This document shows positions 12,675 through 25,692 of a stretch of DNA of 64,000 bases, piece by piece. The notes under the pieces are model-generated. The model searched no databases, was not told the origin of the DNA, and was given only the letters and a program-made list of their open reading frames with translations. Made by a program: the position numbers and the translations under genes. Numbering within the stretch: position 1 is the first letter of the stretch; every line of letters starts with the position of its first letter. The DNA is from Citrus sinensis (Eukaryota > Streptophyta > Magnoliopsida > Sapindales > Rutaceae), in assembly GCF_022201045.2 (NCBI RefSeq), contig NC_068560.1, positions 21,097,501 to 21,161,500 of the forward strand, written 5' to 3'.

Positions 12675-15600
12675 CTATTGTTTAGGTGCACCACCACCAT
12701 CAGGCTCTTGCAAAGACCCTAAAACGGTGCCGTTGTTGTTGTTATCAGGGCACCCAGTGCCGGTGCCGGTGCCGGTGCCGGTGCCATTGCTGAGAGCAGC
12801 GGTGATTTGTTGCACAGTGCTGCAAAGATGGCTGTTGATTGCATTAACGCTAGAGAGATTGAGCTTGGCAGATGGGATTGTGCTGCCAAGAACTTGAAGG
12901 CCAACAGTGAGTAAACAACCTGCTGAGTTATTTTGTACTCCAATGTTGTTTGCTTCTTCAGGTGACAAACCCATAGAGTTGCCGTCGCCGCTAGTAGTGT
13001 TACTCTCTTTGATTGGTTCAACTGGGACTATTACAAACCCTAATGGGAGGAGAGGGATGCAAGATGGATCCTCGCCGCTCATTGCTAGCTGAATTGAATC
13101 AACATCAACGGTTGTGTAAACAACAAGGCTGCCAGATTGGTCTGTGCAACACTCTTGCAGCATCAGCTCCACGTGCTGGGATGAATTGCTAGCAACCTGC
13201 ATGCATGCATTCAAATATATATATATATAAAACAAACTTTCAATCTATTTAGATGACTAACAATGGAAGCCTTACGTTGATTCGGAGAAGAGAGATGCAG
13301 TTTCCTGGATGAGAGCCATTGGCAATGTGAGCCACCTCATGCAGGGCATTGCCATTAGAAAGAACATCTAGCTGCTGCACAATCACAATACAAATTTTTA
13401 TTGACTAACAGAGATCACATTATTTCTTTTTCATTAATATGATGTAAAAATTAATGTTGAATGTAGAAACCTGAGATCTGCGACGTTCATCACGCAAGAG
13501 ATCGAAGACTTGGTAATGAGGATATGGGAGCCAAGTAGTAGATACAGCACAGAGAATGAGACCATTAGGCTGACCGGGCTCTGTGATTTTCCTTGTTGTG
13601 ATTCTCACAGTGTCAGCGCATGAATCTGATAATGCAGTCCATGACTGGCCGCTTGCAGTGCTGATATTAACGGAGAATGTTCTTATCATTCTTTGGGATA
13701 GTCTCATCAGATTCTTTCTTGCTTCCGGAGATGGTATCACTGTCATATCATTGCCCACACAATTAATTACAAAGAAAATTTAACGCTGATAGGCTAATTA
13801 ACAAGCGTAAACTTGACCTAGGCAACGGAATGTTTGAGAATTAAGTACCTCCGAGGTCAGGAATGTTTCTTGCCATAAGGCTGGCGACTCTCTCGCATTG
13901 CCTTTGCAAGACTGATAACCAGCGAGATGCTCCAAATGCCATTGCACTGTAAACATAGTGACTAAATATCTGATGCACAGGCTTCTCTTCGATCTCTGCG
14001 TGCTCAACCCAAGTAACCTGTATAGATATAACACATTATAAAGTGAGTAAACTGTTTGATTGATTTTTTTATTTTATGCATACAACTTGAAAGTTAAGAC
14101 ATGCAATTGAGAAAATTTTACACACCCTTGAGTAACCATTGGGCATGTCTTGAATGATGCAGCCGGAGGGACGCCTACGGTACAGAGGAAAGGAAGGCTG
14201 AATGTTGTTGTCATGGAAGCTGTCCATCGGGAAATCAACGACGGCCCAAGTTCCTTCCTCCACATTTTGTTGACAATAGCGGAGAAAATAGGCCTCTCGA
14301 GTTGGAACTAAAGGAGAAAGAACTTGCAATTCTGCATACATCTATGCATAGATATCACAAGTACTTAATTAATTACAAATTGAATCAAAAGTATTTCTCC
14401 AAGTACTTAATTAATTACAAATTGAATCAAAAGTATTTCTCCAAGTATTGTGCAAGAATTTTCAAATATATTGTACCAGGTGAAGGGAACCACTTGCACT
14501 GGAAACTCCCGATGCAATAACTTGAACAGTTTTTGCTCTAGCAACAATTGAAGGAAACAGCTCCATCCATTTATTCTGTAAAATTAAAGTACAAAATTAT
14601 TTCTAATACAATTATGTAAATGAATGTGAATATGAGAAAAATTTGAACACTTACAGCATCAAGGAAGGCATCAACGAGAGTGATGCTATTCATGATAACA
14701 ACGGCAGTGTCTCGAGTGGCTTCAGTCCTAAACTCACTTGAGTGTTGCTTGAGATTCAAAGGCCAAGGGAACATTCTCGCATGCTCCTCAAGATTAAGTA
14801 CTTCCTTTCCGTTTTCATTGCTTCGAATCCAAATAGGTTCAGCTGCATGGCACATCTTAACAAGCTCATTCATGGAAGAGGCGGCTAGCTCCATCGCGAG
14901 AGATTTCTCCTCTTCCATCAATATCAGGCCAGTTTCATGATAAGGAGAAGCTTCTAGGAACATTGGCATTGGCATCATACCACCACCATTTGGCATTGGC
15001 TCCGCAAAATGCCTCGAATATATATTCATATCCAAGTCTAAAGAAGGAGGTATTAGAGCAGGAGCCGGAGCCATTGCTTGCACTGGCCTGCCACTATATC
15101 GCGAGGTAAGACAACAAACGCGTTCTAACTGGAAGAATTTGCAACATAAATTCAAGTTACTTTTATATACGTTGCATCTTTTAAATTTACTAATGAAGAA
15201 GTAACATCATATCGTACCTCTTCTCTAAGCCTTGCATTTTCGATGCGAATGTCTTCAAAGGAAATGCCCCCAAGCATGGCAGGACCACCACAATTAGGAC
15301 AAATGACACTGCGTAGCTCGGCTTGAAGTCTGTAATTCTCACTCTTCAGTGACTCATTCTCAGCTCTAAGCACCGCATTATCAGCTCGGTCTTGTTGTGC
15401 CTAAGCAAGATCAACACAATGCACCTTACATTATTTATTGCCTTATCCCTAAATTGTAAATAGCAATAAATTTGTGTACCCTCTGGGGTAGCAAATGCAC
15501 AGGTAAGGTTTTTAATGCACAAATTAATGTAACACAGACCATGTGTAAGAGAAATACCATATGTTCATGATGATAGGCAAAAAACAATACACTTGTTTCT

Positions 15601-16394
15601 TAGCCGTCTAGGGCTTGAGAGTTTTTAATGCAAAAGCAAAGAAACGCGTTTTTGTTCTTTTTTTTTTTATCTTTTGGGGAAACGCGTAAAAGTTTTAGGG
15701 TTAAACAATACAATGAAAGTGTGCTAACGTGCGCACCTTCATCTGAGTACGGCGGTTTTGGAACCAAAACTTGACTTGCCGAGGCTTGAGGCCAAGTTCT
15801 TGGCTCAGTCTCATCCTTTGCTTATCATCTGGGTGTGGACATTCCTTAAACAACCTGCAAAAGTGCAATCAATAGAATAAAAATAAAATAAAATAAAAAA
15901 ATTGTATTAAAGACAATGAATTTGATAATGCATGAGAATTTTTATTCTTTGACAAAAATTCATTTGCATACGCTTCCATTTCTTGGATCTGGCGAGCAGT
16001 GTGCCTGTGGTAACGTTTCTTCTTATTATTAGGCTGTTGCAGCTGATCACTGCTCTCTAGCTCATTCCCAGATTTCTCTTCAACTTGTTCACTCCCTGAC
16101 CCACTCTCCACGTCCTCTTTACCTCTGAACATCAGCAATCCGTTCTCTTCTTTCTGCCAAAAGAAAATAAATAATCAATAATCGACAACAAATTAATTCT
16201 GACGAAACGTAACAATTAGTACATAGAGTGTATAACAATAAAGGGAAATTGTTACTCACAGGAGCAATGGATGGAAACGAATGGAAAGGCATGAAGTTGA
16301 AGTTAGGGTTTTGCACCGGCGGCGACGAGAAAAGGGTTTCTGTTGAGACTATGTTACCTCCCATGTTTGGCATCACTTGGCAATCTCCATACAT
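12675..16394 (-). CDS. HDG5: HD-Zip class IV transcription factor, HDG5-like
   Basis: Coding exons (minus): 16260-16394, 15972-16153, 15737-15854, 15218-15400, 14655-15128, 14477-14575, 14126-14341, 13849-14017, 13471-13739, 13276-13371, 12675-13196. All junctions are GT-AG and in phase, giving 820 aa, close to Arabidopsis HDG5 (about 826). The start ATG (MYGDCQVM) matches HDG5. Domains: homeodomain about 88-145 ([20 protein letters not shown] to [13 protein letters not shown]), dimerising zipper-loop-zipper about 146-215 with the CPNC pair (C179, C182), START lipid-binding domain about 280-515, and the HD-SAD C-terminal region. The family acts in nuclei of epidermal (L1) cells on L1-box promoters. 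No stops or frameshifts were found. Assignment to HDG5 rather than another HDG rests on N-terminal and linker similarity. Confidence 0.95.
12757..12787. repeat. coding hexanucleotide repeat (ggtgcc)n in HDG5
   Basis: About five units of ggtgcc lie in the last HDG5 exon. On the minus strand they encode alternating Gly-Thr (residues about 785-795) near the C-terminus, just outside the conserved domain. Units are a multiple of three, so length changes keep the frame. Confidence 0.9.
14358..14449. repeat. 42-bp tandem duplication in an HDG5 intron
   Basis: The unit caagtacttaattaattac... starts at 14358 and again at 14400, identical by eye, with a partial third start at 14442. It lies in the intron between coding exons 6 and 7. 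Confidence 0.85.
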
Positions 16395-16880
16395 TTTGCT
16401 AATTACCAAAATGATCAACTAGGGTTTCAGTTTTTTCTCCTTTTTTTTCCAACTTTCTCTCTTCACTCAAGCCAGTTCCTGCACATTATGTCGTTAGAAA
16501 CATTTTGTGAGGGGAAAAAAAGAAAAAAACGTAAAAACAAATCTTATCATTCAACTCAAGACCGTCATGAAGACACAAACTAAAGCAAATGCAAGAACTT
16601 GTGGAAAATTGTAAATCATATATGTGATGTATGCATATTTTTCCAAAAAAAAAAAAACTAAAATGAGTGTCAGAAGTTCATCATCAAGCCAAGAAATTAA
16701 CACACCATGAAAGCTAGAGAAAAATATGAGAGTCCCAACAAAAAAAAAATAAATGGAATGAAGAAATAAGAGGAAGAGAAGCAGATACCAAAACCAAGAG
16801 TACTGTGTCGGTGATTTTTGGAAATTGAGAAAACAAAATAAGGGGAAAGGAGGAAAAAGAAATCCCTTCTCCTTCTCTGC
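16395..16880 (-). other. HDG5 5' leader with a probable leader intron
   Basis: Upstream of the ATG on the minus strand, TTTTG|GTATCT at 16788/16789 and GTGCAG|GAACTG at 16479/16478 make a good donor and acceptor. They define a possible 310-bp intron in the 5' UTR; the non-coding first exon would begin somewhere near 16880. Leader introns are common in HD-Zip IV genes. An RNA read crossing 16478/16789 would settle it. Confidence 0.5.
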
Positions 16881-17025
16881 TGCTTTGTTTTTTTTTTTTT
16901 TTCGTTTTATTTGCTTTACTTGTTTTCTAAATCCCCCCTATCTGTGTGTAATAAATTGGTAATTTAATGTTATTACACCGTACGGGGTAAATGGAAACGG
17001 ATCAAACGCCAGTTTGCGTTTTTGA

Positions 17026-17031
17026 CACGTG
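17026..17031. promoter_or_regulatory. G-box (CACGTG) upstream of HDG5
   Basis: The palindrome CACGTG sits in gacacgtggca, an ABRE/G-box context bound by plant bZIP and bHLH factors. It is about 150-200 bp upstream of the presumed HDG5 transcription start. Function is inferred from the motif alone. Confidence 0.4.
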
Positions 17032-17099
17032 GCATCTCCTTAATGGCCAGTGTGCGTTTCCCGAAGCAGCTATAACCCTAAAGTCAAACCTTTTCTCTC

Positions 17100-18860
17100 T
17101 TCTTTGTCCCGTCCCACACGCGTGGGCGCAGAGCGTGTTTCAGGTTTCTGCATAATAGAGTATATTTCTTCTGTCGCGTGACACCAGTCGCTGAAGGCCG
17201 CGTGAGCGTCGACAGCTGTACATAGAGAGAGAGAGTTGAAGGGTAGATTTGTGGGGGGAGATTAAAGGAAAGTCAAAGAAAAGGCGCTGCAATGTCAAAG
17301 AGGTCAAAAGTCGACGAATATGGACCGTCCATTTTTGTGATGGGTGATGGTCCCATGATCCTGCTTGATTTTCCTTGCCAAACAAAAGTTTTTATCCTGA
17401 GGGTTGGGAGTTGGGGCTTCGTGTGGGGATTGGTTTTTAATAGAATTGACTTTAAAACATGACAAGTTCAAAGATGGCTTCCTCTCTATGCTGCTTGAAT
17501 TTAGAAGTGAACACTCCATCAACTACAAACGAGTTTATTTTTAATCAATCGGACAATAGTTTATTTTATTCACCCGGATATATGCCTATCAAGCATAGCT
17601 CGAAATATGGGTTGAAGATAGATGAAATTTTCTCTTATACAAGATTTATTTCATACTTTATATAAATTAACATAGCATAGTTTGAAGGTCTACTCAATAT
17701 AGCATGCTCTCACATGAGAACTTTGACTCATTCCTTTCATATCTTTACCACCCACCTAGTGGCACGATGAGGGCTATTGTTTCACAATTTGAATTGCTAG
17801 TCTAAATAAATAGGCACTTATCATGTAATTGTGGATGATGTATCAACAAGCATTGAGCGCAAAGGTGAGTGTCTCTCAATGTCGATGGCAATCCCATAAG
17901 TGATAACATTTAATTGTGTGTTTGTTTTACGTGGGCAAAAAGTCTTATAATCGCAATCCCCTCTCTTTCGCCAAATCAAGAAGAGTGAATCACGGAATAC
18001 ATAAGCGTTGAATCTGCAAAAGAGTATCGTGAATGAGGCAGACAGAATGTGTACACAATTTGAGTGTTAATTAAAATGGCAATTATGGGTGGTAGAACAA
18101 GGTAGGTGTGAGATCCAAAATAAAACGGTGGTCATTGACCATTTATTTATTTTTCCCTTTTGGAAATCATTTGAGATCTTATTTTAATGTACAAGTGAAT
18201 CAAGTGATTTTGAAGGAATCGTCTCAAACAAGAAATATTGGACAACACTTTTGGTAAGAGGGTTTTGTTTTATTTTTTTTTTCTTTGTATGTTTATTGTT
18301 CAGTCTCGTAAACGAGTTTTGAATCAGATTGTAGCCATGAATCAAATAATTAAGGCGATTTTGAATGAAATCAACAAGTACAATTGATCCTTACTTTTCA
18401 ACCTAAAAAAATAAGCCATCTCATTGAATTATATACTTTAATTTAGACGCCTTTATTTAGAATATTGGTCACAGTATTAAATACTAATTGAAGAACGCCT
18501 TTATCTATTGGGAAAAGTTTATTCGGTGAAATTAACTACTTTCTCTTTATTCTTTAAAATCTTACCAAAATCCTTGATAAAATATTGAATAATTCGATCT
18601 ATATTTTGAGATAATCCTTGTTAAAATATTAATAAATGGCGATCAAAGTAAATAATCATAGCTATCATTATTAATAAATAAATGTTTAATATTGAAGAAG
18701 ATTGTTTCGGCCAACCGTTTAATAAGCTGCTTTGATTATTAATTGACGTGTAATTCTCAAGCTTCTTAAACCAGGACTGTTGGAGAAGTTTGGGCAATAC
18801 ATACATACATACACACATACATACATATACATATATATATATATATAATATATTCATTCA
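17100..18860. other. intergenic; no gene supported
   Basis: Short frames exist but have no recognisable domains. The stretch holds a small GA run (17225-17235) and, at 18797-18850, a mixed (ATAC)n/(AT)n microsatellite. Confidence 0.4.
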
Positions 18861-18867
18861 TTCTCTC

Positions 18868-19022
18868 ATGCGACGCCCTCATTTTTTTTTTTATATGGAC
18901 ATGCTATTAAACTATATGATTTAATAAACTCTATGTTCAATGGTTTAATAAAATTAGTGTTTAATTAATTATAAAGTTATATAACTTAATAGCATATCCG
19001 TATGAAATAAAAATAAGGGCAC
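18868..19022. repeat. MITE with about 35-bp terminal inverted repeats
   Basis: The left end (gacgccctcattttt...ggacatgctatta) is mirrored at the right end (aatagcatatccgtatg...aataagggcac). The AT-rich centre has no coding capacity. A gggcaccctcatt motif at about 19395 may be part of a further relative. Confidence 0.65.
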
Positions 19023-19076
19023 TTTATATATATGTGTTTGCGTGTGTGTGCGCACATGCGCATATATGTATATTTA

Positions 19077-19380
19077 TAGAATTCTAATTGGAGCCATTGG
19101 ATTCAAATTTAAGGGTCTTGCTAAGTTACATTTTTTGTAACTTACATCCTATCTAAAACAAAGTAAAAATCACACTGAGACCCACCTGGCTCAATATTCA
19201 CGTCTTTATTTTTACGTGTTTGAATTGGAATGTAAGTTACAAAAAAATATAATTTAGCAAAATCTCAAATTTAATAGCTCATAAAATCTACACATGGTGG
19301 GCCTTACCATATGTAGATTTTAAAATTTTAAAAATAATGGGCCATTGAACAAATCCAATGACTCAAATTAAATTCTCATA
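19077..19380. repeat. nested foldback elements
   Basis: Outer inverted arms gaattctaattggagccatt (about 19079) and its diverged mirror aatccaatgactcaaattaa (about 19355) enclose a second inverted pair: ttgctaagttacattttttg (about 19127) and its mirror, atgtaagttacaaaaaaata to tttagcaaaat (about 19221-19263). A small palindrome (aaaatctacacatgg / ccatatgtagatttt) lies at about 19285-19322. Confidence 0.65.
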
Positions 19381-20099
19381 CTATAACTAAAATGCGGGCA
19401 CCCTCATTAAAACTTAATACTCACACATAGTGTGTGTGTGTATATTAATAACACAATAATGGAACCAACAAAAAAATTATTATACTAACACTTGTAATAA
19501 ATTTATTATCGTACAGTTTTGATTTCGTGCATGCTCGTGCAAATGGGAGATACCAAGTTGCAGATATAAGAAAAGTGCAAATTCATTAAATTATTTTAGG
19601 AGACCATCTAGATTTCACATTTATATGATAAAGAATATATAAGATAAATTCGACATGTGGCCAAGATACAATAACAACTGTATTAATTGTAAAGATAAAT
19701 TTTAAGAACTTAACATAAATTTTGAGAAATTAAATATACAGCATGTAATAAATGTAATACTTATTTTGTAGTTTGAGGAATTAAATGTTCAACAAGTAAT
19801 AAATGTGAAATTTATTTTTGTAGAAGGGCCCTAATGTCTAATCGAATCATCAAAATGCTCTCTAAACTTTACTTTTATTACAAAATCTCTATAAAATATC
19901 AATTACTATTTACTATATATTATTATAATACATATAGCATATTGTTAATGAATGAGCTTCTGAACTAATTTACAAACCTTGAGTTCTTCTAACTTTATAT
20001 AGCATTTTGAATTGTAAAGTCCAATAAAATAACCTTTAAGGACTATCTACTCAAAGTGGATAATATCTATATGGATCTTGGGTGTAAGCTATAAGCTGT

Positions 20100-20340
20100 G
20101 AATCCAAAGTAGATAACATTTACTTGATAGCTGGATCCAGACTATTACAATATTTAACCATAACAAGCCCAATAACAAAATTCTAATGGGGTGTATGTCG
20201 CAAAATCTACTTAGTAGTGGAGTTTAGGCTATTATAATATTTAACCATGATGGGTGACAAAATCCAATAATAAAAGCTTGACATGATGCGTGCCCAAAGT
20301 AGGCCAAATCTACTCAATAGTTGGTTGGGTTTGGGTTATT
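20100..20340. repeat. diverged tandem repeat, about 90-100 bp unit
   Basis: The pattern (ta)atctact...agtgg(a/t)...ggctattataatatttaaccat recurs about three times (around 20110-20165, 20205-20255 and, partly, 20305-20345). The copies are diverged. Confidence 0.5.
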
Positions 20341-20854
20341 ATCTCACCAGCCCTTTACTTTTTGATTTATCTTATTATTTTTCAGAATTACACTTATTAA
20401 ATCAAAAAATTATTATTCTATTTTATTATTTCTCTACTTTTCATCACTTCATCAACAACAACAACATCATCATCAATATTAGTGATGATGGTCCATCACC
20501 ATCACCATCACCTATTTTTTTCACCATCAATCTATCACCTCTTCCAACATCTGATGAGTTTCAATGTTGGGTTTTGTTACATTTTATGAGTAGTAGGTTT
20601 TGTTGTTATTGATGATATTGGTTTTGATTTTGAGTAAAAATCTAATATTTATTTAATTTCCACTTTGAGTCTGATTATAAGTTAATATTTAATTCAAATT
20701 GTAACTCAATTAAACGAAAGAGCAATGAGAAGTTAGTCTATTGAGAACTTGAGACAGAGCAACAAGTATTTATTTTTTAATTTCATTTTTTTTCATCAAG
20801 GGCAATTCTAAAATAAACAACATTAATTAAAAAATTGGAGGATGATTAAATAAA

Positions 20855-21431
20855 GGGTACGGCTATTTGAACCCATTAAATTCCTCACTGCACCGTATTT
20901 GAATTAAAATTGAGAATACAATTTGATCAATTACTTATGTGGCCTTATTCTCTTTCCCTCTATCTCCTCCCTTTATCAAAATTTGTTATGATATATGAAG
21001 TAAATATTGTATTTAGTAAAAACTAATTGTTCAAAAATTTAAAAATTTACTCCTATTGTAATCTAAACAAAATAAATGAATCAATACCCATCATGTAAAA
21101 ACCAAAAAATAAAAGTTTTTGTACCATTTGGATGTATTAGAATTTTTTTAATTAAATCTCATAAGCTCAAACTCTAAATGATAATAATAGGTAAAAATTG
21201 ATAATGCTATGGGAAAAACTCAGAGAAAGATAAAGTTGATTTAGAAAAAGAGAATAAAAAAAGAAAAGTAAAAGAGAGAAAAACTAGTTTTAGGTTTTTA
21301 CCATTGTAAAATAAGGGAGAGAAAATAGCTAATCGAGGGTAATAAATGAATTTTTAAGAATTAATTGATAATTAATTTAATTAAAAAAGTGGGTGTTGAA
21401 AGAAAATTAATGAGTTCCAATAGTTTTACCC
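20855..21431. mobile_element. Mutator-type MITE with perfect 9-bp target duplication
   Basis: The element runs from GGGTACGGCTATTTGAACCC to TTCCAATAGTTTTACCC. Its terminal inverted repeats match over about 40 bp with mismatches. It is flanked on both sides by the identical 9-mer ttaaataaa (20846-20854 and 21432-21440). A 9-bp duplication is the mark of Mutator-like elements. At 577 bp and with no ORF it needs a transposase from elsewhere. Confidence 0.8.
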
Positions 21432-21440
21432 TTAAATAAA

Positions 21441-23728
21441 TTAAGAGGATAAAATATAACCACTCTTACAATTGAAAAAGATAATATAATTCAATTGATG
21501 GATATATAAAGGGTAATTCTAATTTTTCAAATGATGGATTAATTTATTGAGAAGACAAATCAAAAATAAAATTTGATAAATTCAAATAGCTCTAAATAGC
21601 ATTTAATAAAATTGTATCACACTATGAAGTATGAACTATTAGGTGATGGGTAAATTGCACAAGTGGGTGATGCAGACTGCGGAGGGCCATAACTGTCCCT
21701 TTGATGGGCTTTCTCCAATTTCTAGTGTCTATAAAAATTGTAAAACCCCAGCTAATTCGCTCTCCATCCTTGACCAGATTTATGAATTAAATGCTGAATA
21801 CGCCTGTCATTCATTGAAGTGGCTTTTCTGATAAAATTTATGGTATATTAGAATTTATATATATATTTCATAGAATTACTACTTACATGTTAATTTTTTA
21901 AATTAAATGAATACATGACATGATATTATTTATTTATTATATGATTATCGTGATACCTCCGATATATTTTAAAGTTTTTATTTGGAGGATGCTGAATTTG
22001 CAAGAATTTAATTCTGTAATACTTTAATCCCTTAATATATATGCTAAGGCAGCCAACATAATTTTCATCTTGAATTATTATTTACTTAACTACTTATCAC
22101 ACTTATGTATGTGTGTGTTTCTTTACGAAAATAGATTAATAAGACAATAATATTAAATAAGTGAAAGATTTGAATATGGGCTCAAATTTTTCTTTTCTTG
22201 TCTGAACCACGAGGTGGTCCTGAATGGGCCCCAACTGTGGGAGACACATTTAAAGCTGTACAATAATCCAGACTAATCCCCGCTCGCACCGGATCGGCCC
22301 GTAAGAGATAAAGTACTGAGGTCAAATTCTTATATTTTTAAAACTAATTAATATTTACATATGATAACTATGTAAAAGGACTATACAAACAAAAGATACA
22401 AAAATCCTCTCAAATTCTATTTGTAACATATCCGTTAATTGTTCTCACAAACCACCTTTATCTATCAGGTGCATTTTGCAAAAGGACCAAAGGTGAGAGG
22501 ATTTACTTCACGGGTGAGGTCTCTGGTCAAATCCAGGATGGCCAATTGCATCAAGGAAAAGGGAAAAAATAAATAGAAGAAACTTCAAACTCCTTCATGC
22601 ATGCTCCACTTGGCTTGGGGGGATATATACCTCAATTGGTAGTCAAAGCAATTGGATGTCTGATTGTGGCCTATATGACACGACCGATAACTGGAAATGC
22701 TCCACCCCAAACACTTCACCTTTGTCATATATTATATGCATCACACTTGATGACTCATACGAGATTCAAAATTTTTGGACCACGAAATGCTTGATTTTCC
22801 ACTTGGGTTGGTGGTTTAACCAATTCACTATAGCAGAAATTATCAATCAGTTAACTAAAAACTAAATATTAAAAGCCAGCAAAGTTACTGATTTTATAGT
22901 GAGTTATTAGTTGTTCTTAGATCTTGCCCAAAAAAAAAAAAAATTCAACAGAAAAGTTTGAAGAGATGATTATTGCTCTTTTATGTACTTTTAGTCACGA
23001 CTAAAATAATAAATATGAAGAAGGGGTTTTATAAGATGTTTTGGGGAGTGCTGATAGCTCTACTCGGTTTTTTAATTCTCGAAACATCCATTTATTACTA
23101 AAATACAATTCAAAAGGCCGCGAAAAAAGAAGAATTTGAAAATTTTGGGCTTGAGATAGGACCGGCCCGGCTGGGACAAGCGAGGGCTAAACTTTTCCTG
23201 GGCCAAATCCTGACTTCGCCAACCCAATCTTATCTGGCCCATTTTCTATCTCTACTGTCTGATTAGGCTTTCAAGTGATGGGACTTGCTGGGGGCTTGAC
23301 CACTCAAAACTTTTTAGCGACGCTCATTCGCTCATGGTCACAAATTCCTCTTCACTTAGCTAATGACATGGACGTTGATCAAGATCGAGGTATCATTCAC
23401 TTGCATCGATTCGAGCGCATGTTTACGTAAAAAGTTCAAATTAAAATAAATCGAGTTAAATTAGGAAAAAAAAATGAAGGAAGGAAAGAAAGAAAGAAAG
23501 GAAACAAATCAAAGTGCTTAAAATTGAATCCACATAATATTCCGATCAAATTAAAGGACGAGATTGAAATTCACATCTTCTTTCTATTTTACAAAAAGAA
23601 GAACATTTAATAAAATATATAAACAAGAACATTTTTATATAATCACAGTCCACAGAGCAGAACGCAAAATCAATTCATTAGAGAAAGGGATAAAAAAAAA
23701 AAAAAGAACTGACACACACACAGTTGAC
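21441..23728. other. intergenic; PAP3 upstream region at the right end
   Basis: I find no gene. Short frames at 21643-21831 and 22597-22865 carry no known domain. A (gaaa)n-type purine run at 23465-23505 lies about 230 bp before the fibrillin start codon, so this part should hold its promoter. Confidence 0.4.
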
Positions 23729-25692
23729 ATGGCTTTCGTCTTCGGCTTGTCACCTACTTCACTTTTCTTCTCCTCCTCTTGCAAAAACCAGAACCCTAAG
23801 CCTATATTATTCTTCTCTGCAAAATCCAAAACCCATTCTTCACTTTCTTTCTCTAAGCCCAACAACAACAAATGCAAAACCCACCTCGCACTTGGCCTTC
23901 GCTCCTCTTCCCAGCCCGACCCGGTTCCCGAACCCGATTCGGAGCCCTCCGAAACCCCAGTTACTATCACCGACGAATGGGGCGAGAAGACGGAGCTGGA
24001 GGCGGAGGAGCAGGAGCCCACGAGGATGGCGGATTCGGATCCTCCTAAGGACGAGGACGAGTGGGAGGAGTACGACAGCGGCGCGGATAATGGGAGCGCC
24101 CCTGCTGCTGCTGTGGCGGCGGCTCCGGCGGCGAAGGAGGTGGAGGAGTACGATGATAAACTTGGGGATTTGAAGAGGTGTTTTGTGGATACTGTTTACG
24201 GGACGGAGCTCGGATTTCGGGCCGGGTCGGATGTTCGGGCTGAGGTTTTGGAGCTTGTTAATCAGCTAGAGGCGCTAAATCCTACTCCCAATCCCGTGAA
24301 CGCCGCTGGGGTTCTTGATGGCAACTGGGTTTTAGTGTGAGTTCTCTTCATTGCGCTCATTTTATTTGATTATGTTTTGTTCAATTGTCATGTTCTGATG
24401 ATCAAATTTTCAAGTTAATTGATAACGGTATGTTTGTAATTATCGGACTATGGCTTACAAGCTACTGAACAATTATTTATACTTGATAGCCAGTGACTCC
24501 ATTTCGTAGCAGATTAAATATAACACTGTGCAATTCCAATGAAGTGATTGGTATTAAGGATTTAGTGAAATGAATTTGAGAAACTTAATTTACAATGCTT
24601 AGGTGGATCAGAAGGAGATGTTGAGAGTACTTACAATCACAATGAGGGATGCCCAAGCATTTGGAGTTGACAAATACTTGATAGGTGATATGAAGTGATA
24701 AAGTTGTCTTTTCGTATCCGTAGATTGAAGAACTCATAGTGAAATTCAAATTGAAGTTTTATGACTCTTAAATTGTGATTGTGGTCCAACCGATGTTAGA
24801 CTGTTATAAATAGTTGCACAATGAAAAAGGTTCTGAGTAGGAGAAAGTTCAGGGTGGACCAGATTAGGGACATTGTATCAATGGAGCAATTTATTGATTT
24901 TATATTATGGATTCTTAACAATTTCATTCAGTCCTTACTTTGCCTTTATGTATTTTCTGACTGGCCAGGTACACTGCATTTTCTGAGCTGTTGCCGCTGT
25001 TGGCAGCTGGTGCAATACCTCTTTTGAAAGTGGAAAAGATATGCCAAAAGATTGACACCAGTAGCCTCACTATTGAGAACTCAACTACATTGTCCAGTCC
25101 TTTTGCTTCTTTCTCTTTCAGTGCAACTGCCTCCTTTGAAGTTCGAAGCCCTTCTAGAATACAGGTAATCCTTTAAACAAACTTGAATAGTTGATTAATT
25201 ACAATTTCTTATGTTTGAATATATTTATGAATTGTGCAAAATATATGCAGTGTAATTGGCTGACTTTATGCTCTGAAAATGTTACTTGTAACACAAAACT
25301 TCCTCAAAATCTCTGAATTACAGTACATGAAATAGGTTAGTACAAATATACCTTATGTGTCTTCTTCCAAATTTGTTCAGGTTCAATTTAAGGAAGGTAC
25401 CCTGCAACCTCCAGAGATAAAGTCAACTGTTGATCTCCCAGGAAATTTAAATATTTTTGGGCAGAATATCAATCTGTCACCAGTGCAACAAACTCTCTCC
25501 CCACTACAGGAGGCAGTTGGAAGTATTTCAAGAGCTGTTTCTGGTCAGCCGCCACTTAAGGTGCCAATTCCAGGTGAACGGACCCAGTCTTGGCTTCTTA
25601 TTACATACCTTGATGAGGATTTTCGTATCTCAAGGGGGGACGGCGGTCTTTTTGTGCTTGTTAAAGAAGGGAGTCCTCTTCTAGATCAGTAG
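23729..25692 (+). CDS. PAP3: plastid-lipid-associated protein 3 / fibrillin 2
   Basis: Three exons: 23729-24336, 24969-25164, 25381-25692. All junctions are GT-AG and in phase; the protein is 371 aa, near the length I recall for Arabidopsis PAP3 (about 376). The start ATG (MAFVFGLSP) opens a Ser-rich, acid-poor stretch of about 60 residues typical of a chloroplast transit peptide. A very acidic linker (about 85-145) follows. The PAP_fibrillin domain fills the rest, beginning at KLGDLKRCFVDTVYGTELGF; it includes LDGNWVLVYTAFSELLPLL across the first junction and ends RISRGDGGLFVLVKEGSPLL. Fibrillins bind lipids on plastoglobules and thylakoids and help in stress and pigment storage. In-frame ATGs upstream (from 23564) are not supported by the family. 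Confidence 0.95.

Noticed and set aside
12628..13092. Plus-strand frames opposite the last HDG5 exon
   Set aside because: They are shadows of a well-supported exon on the other strand.
20283..20612. 109-codon plus frame with a Ser-Pro run
   Set aside because: Low-complexity and partly made of a tandem repeat and trinucleotide tracts; no family features.
23635..24173. Frames on both strands within PAP3 exon 1, one rich in Arg
   Set aside because: Produced by the GC-rich acidic coding sequence; the fibrillin frame explains the region.
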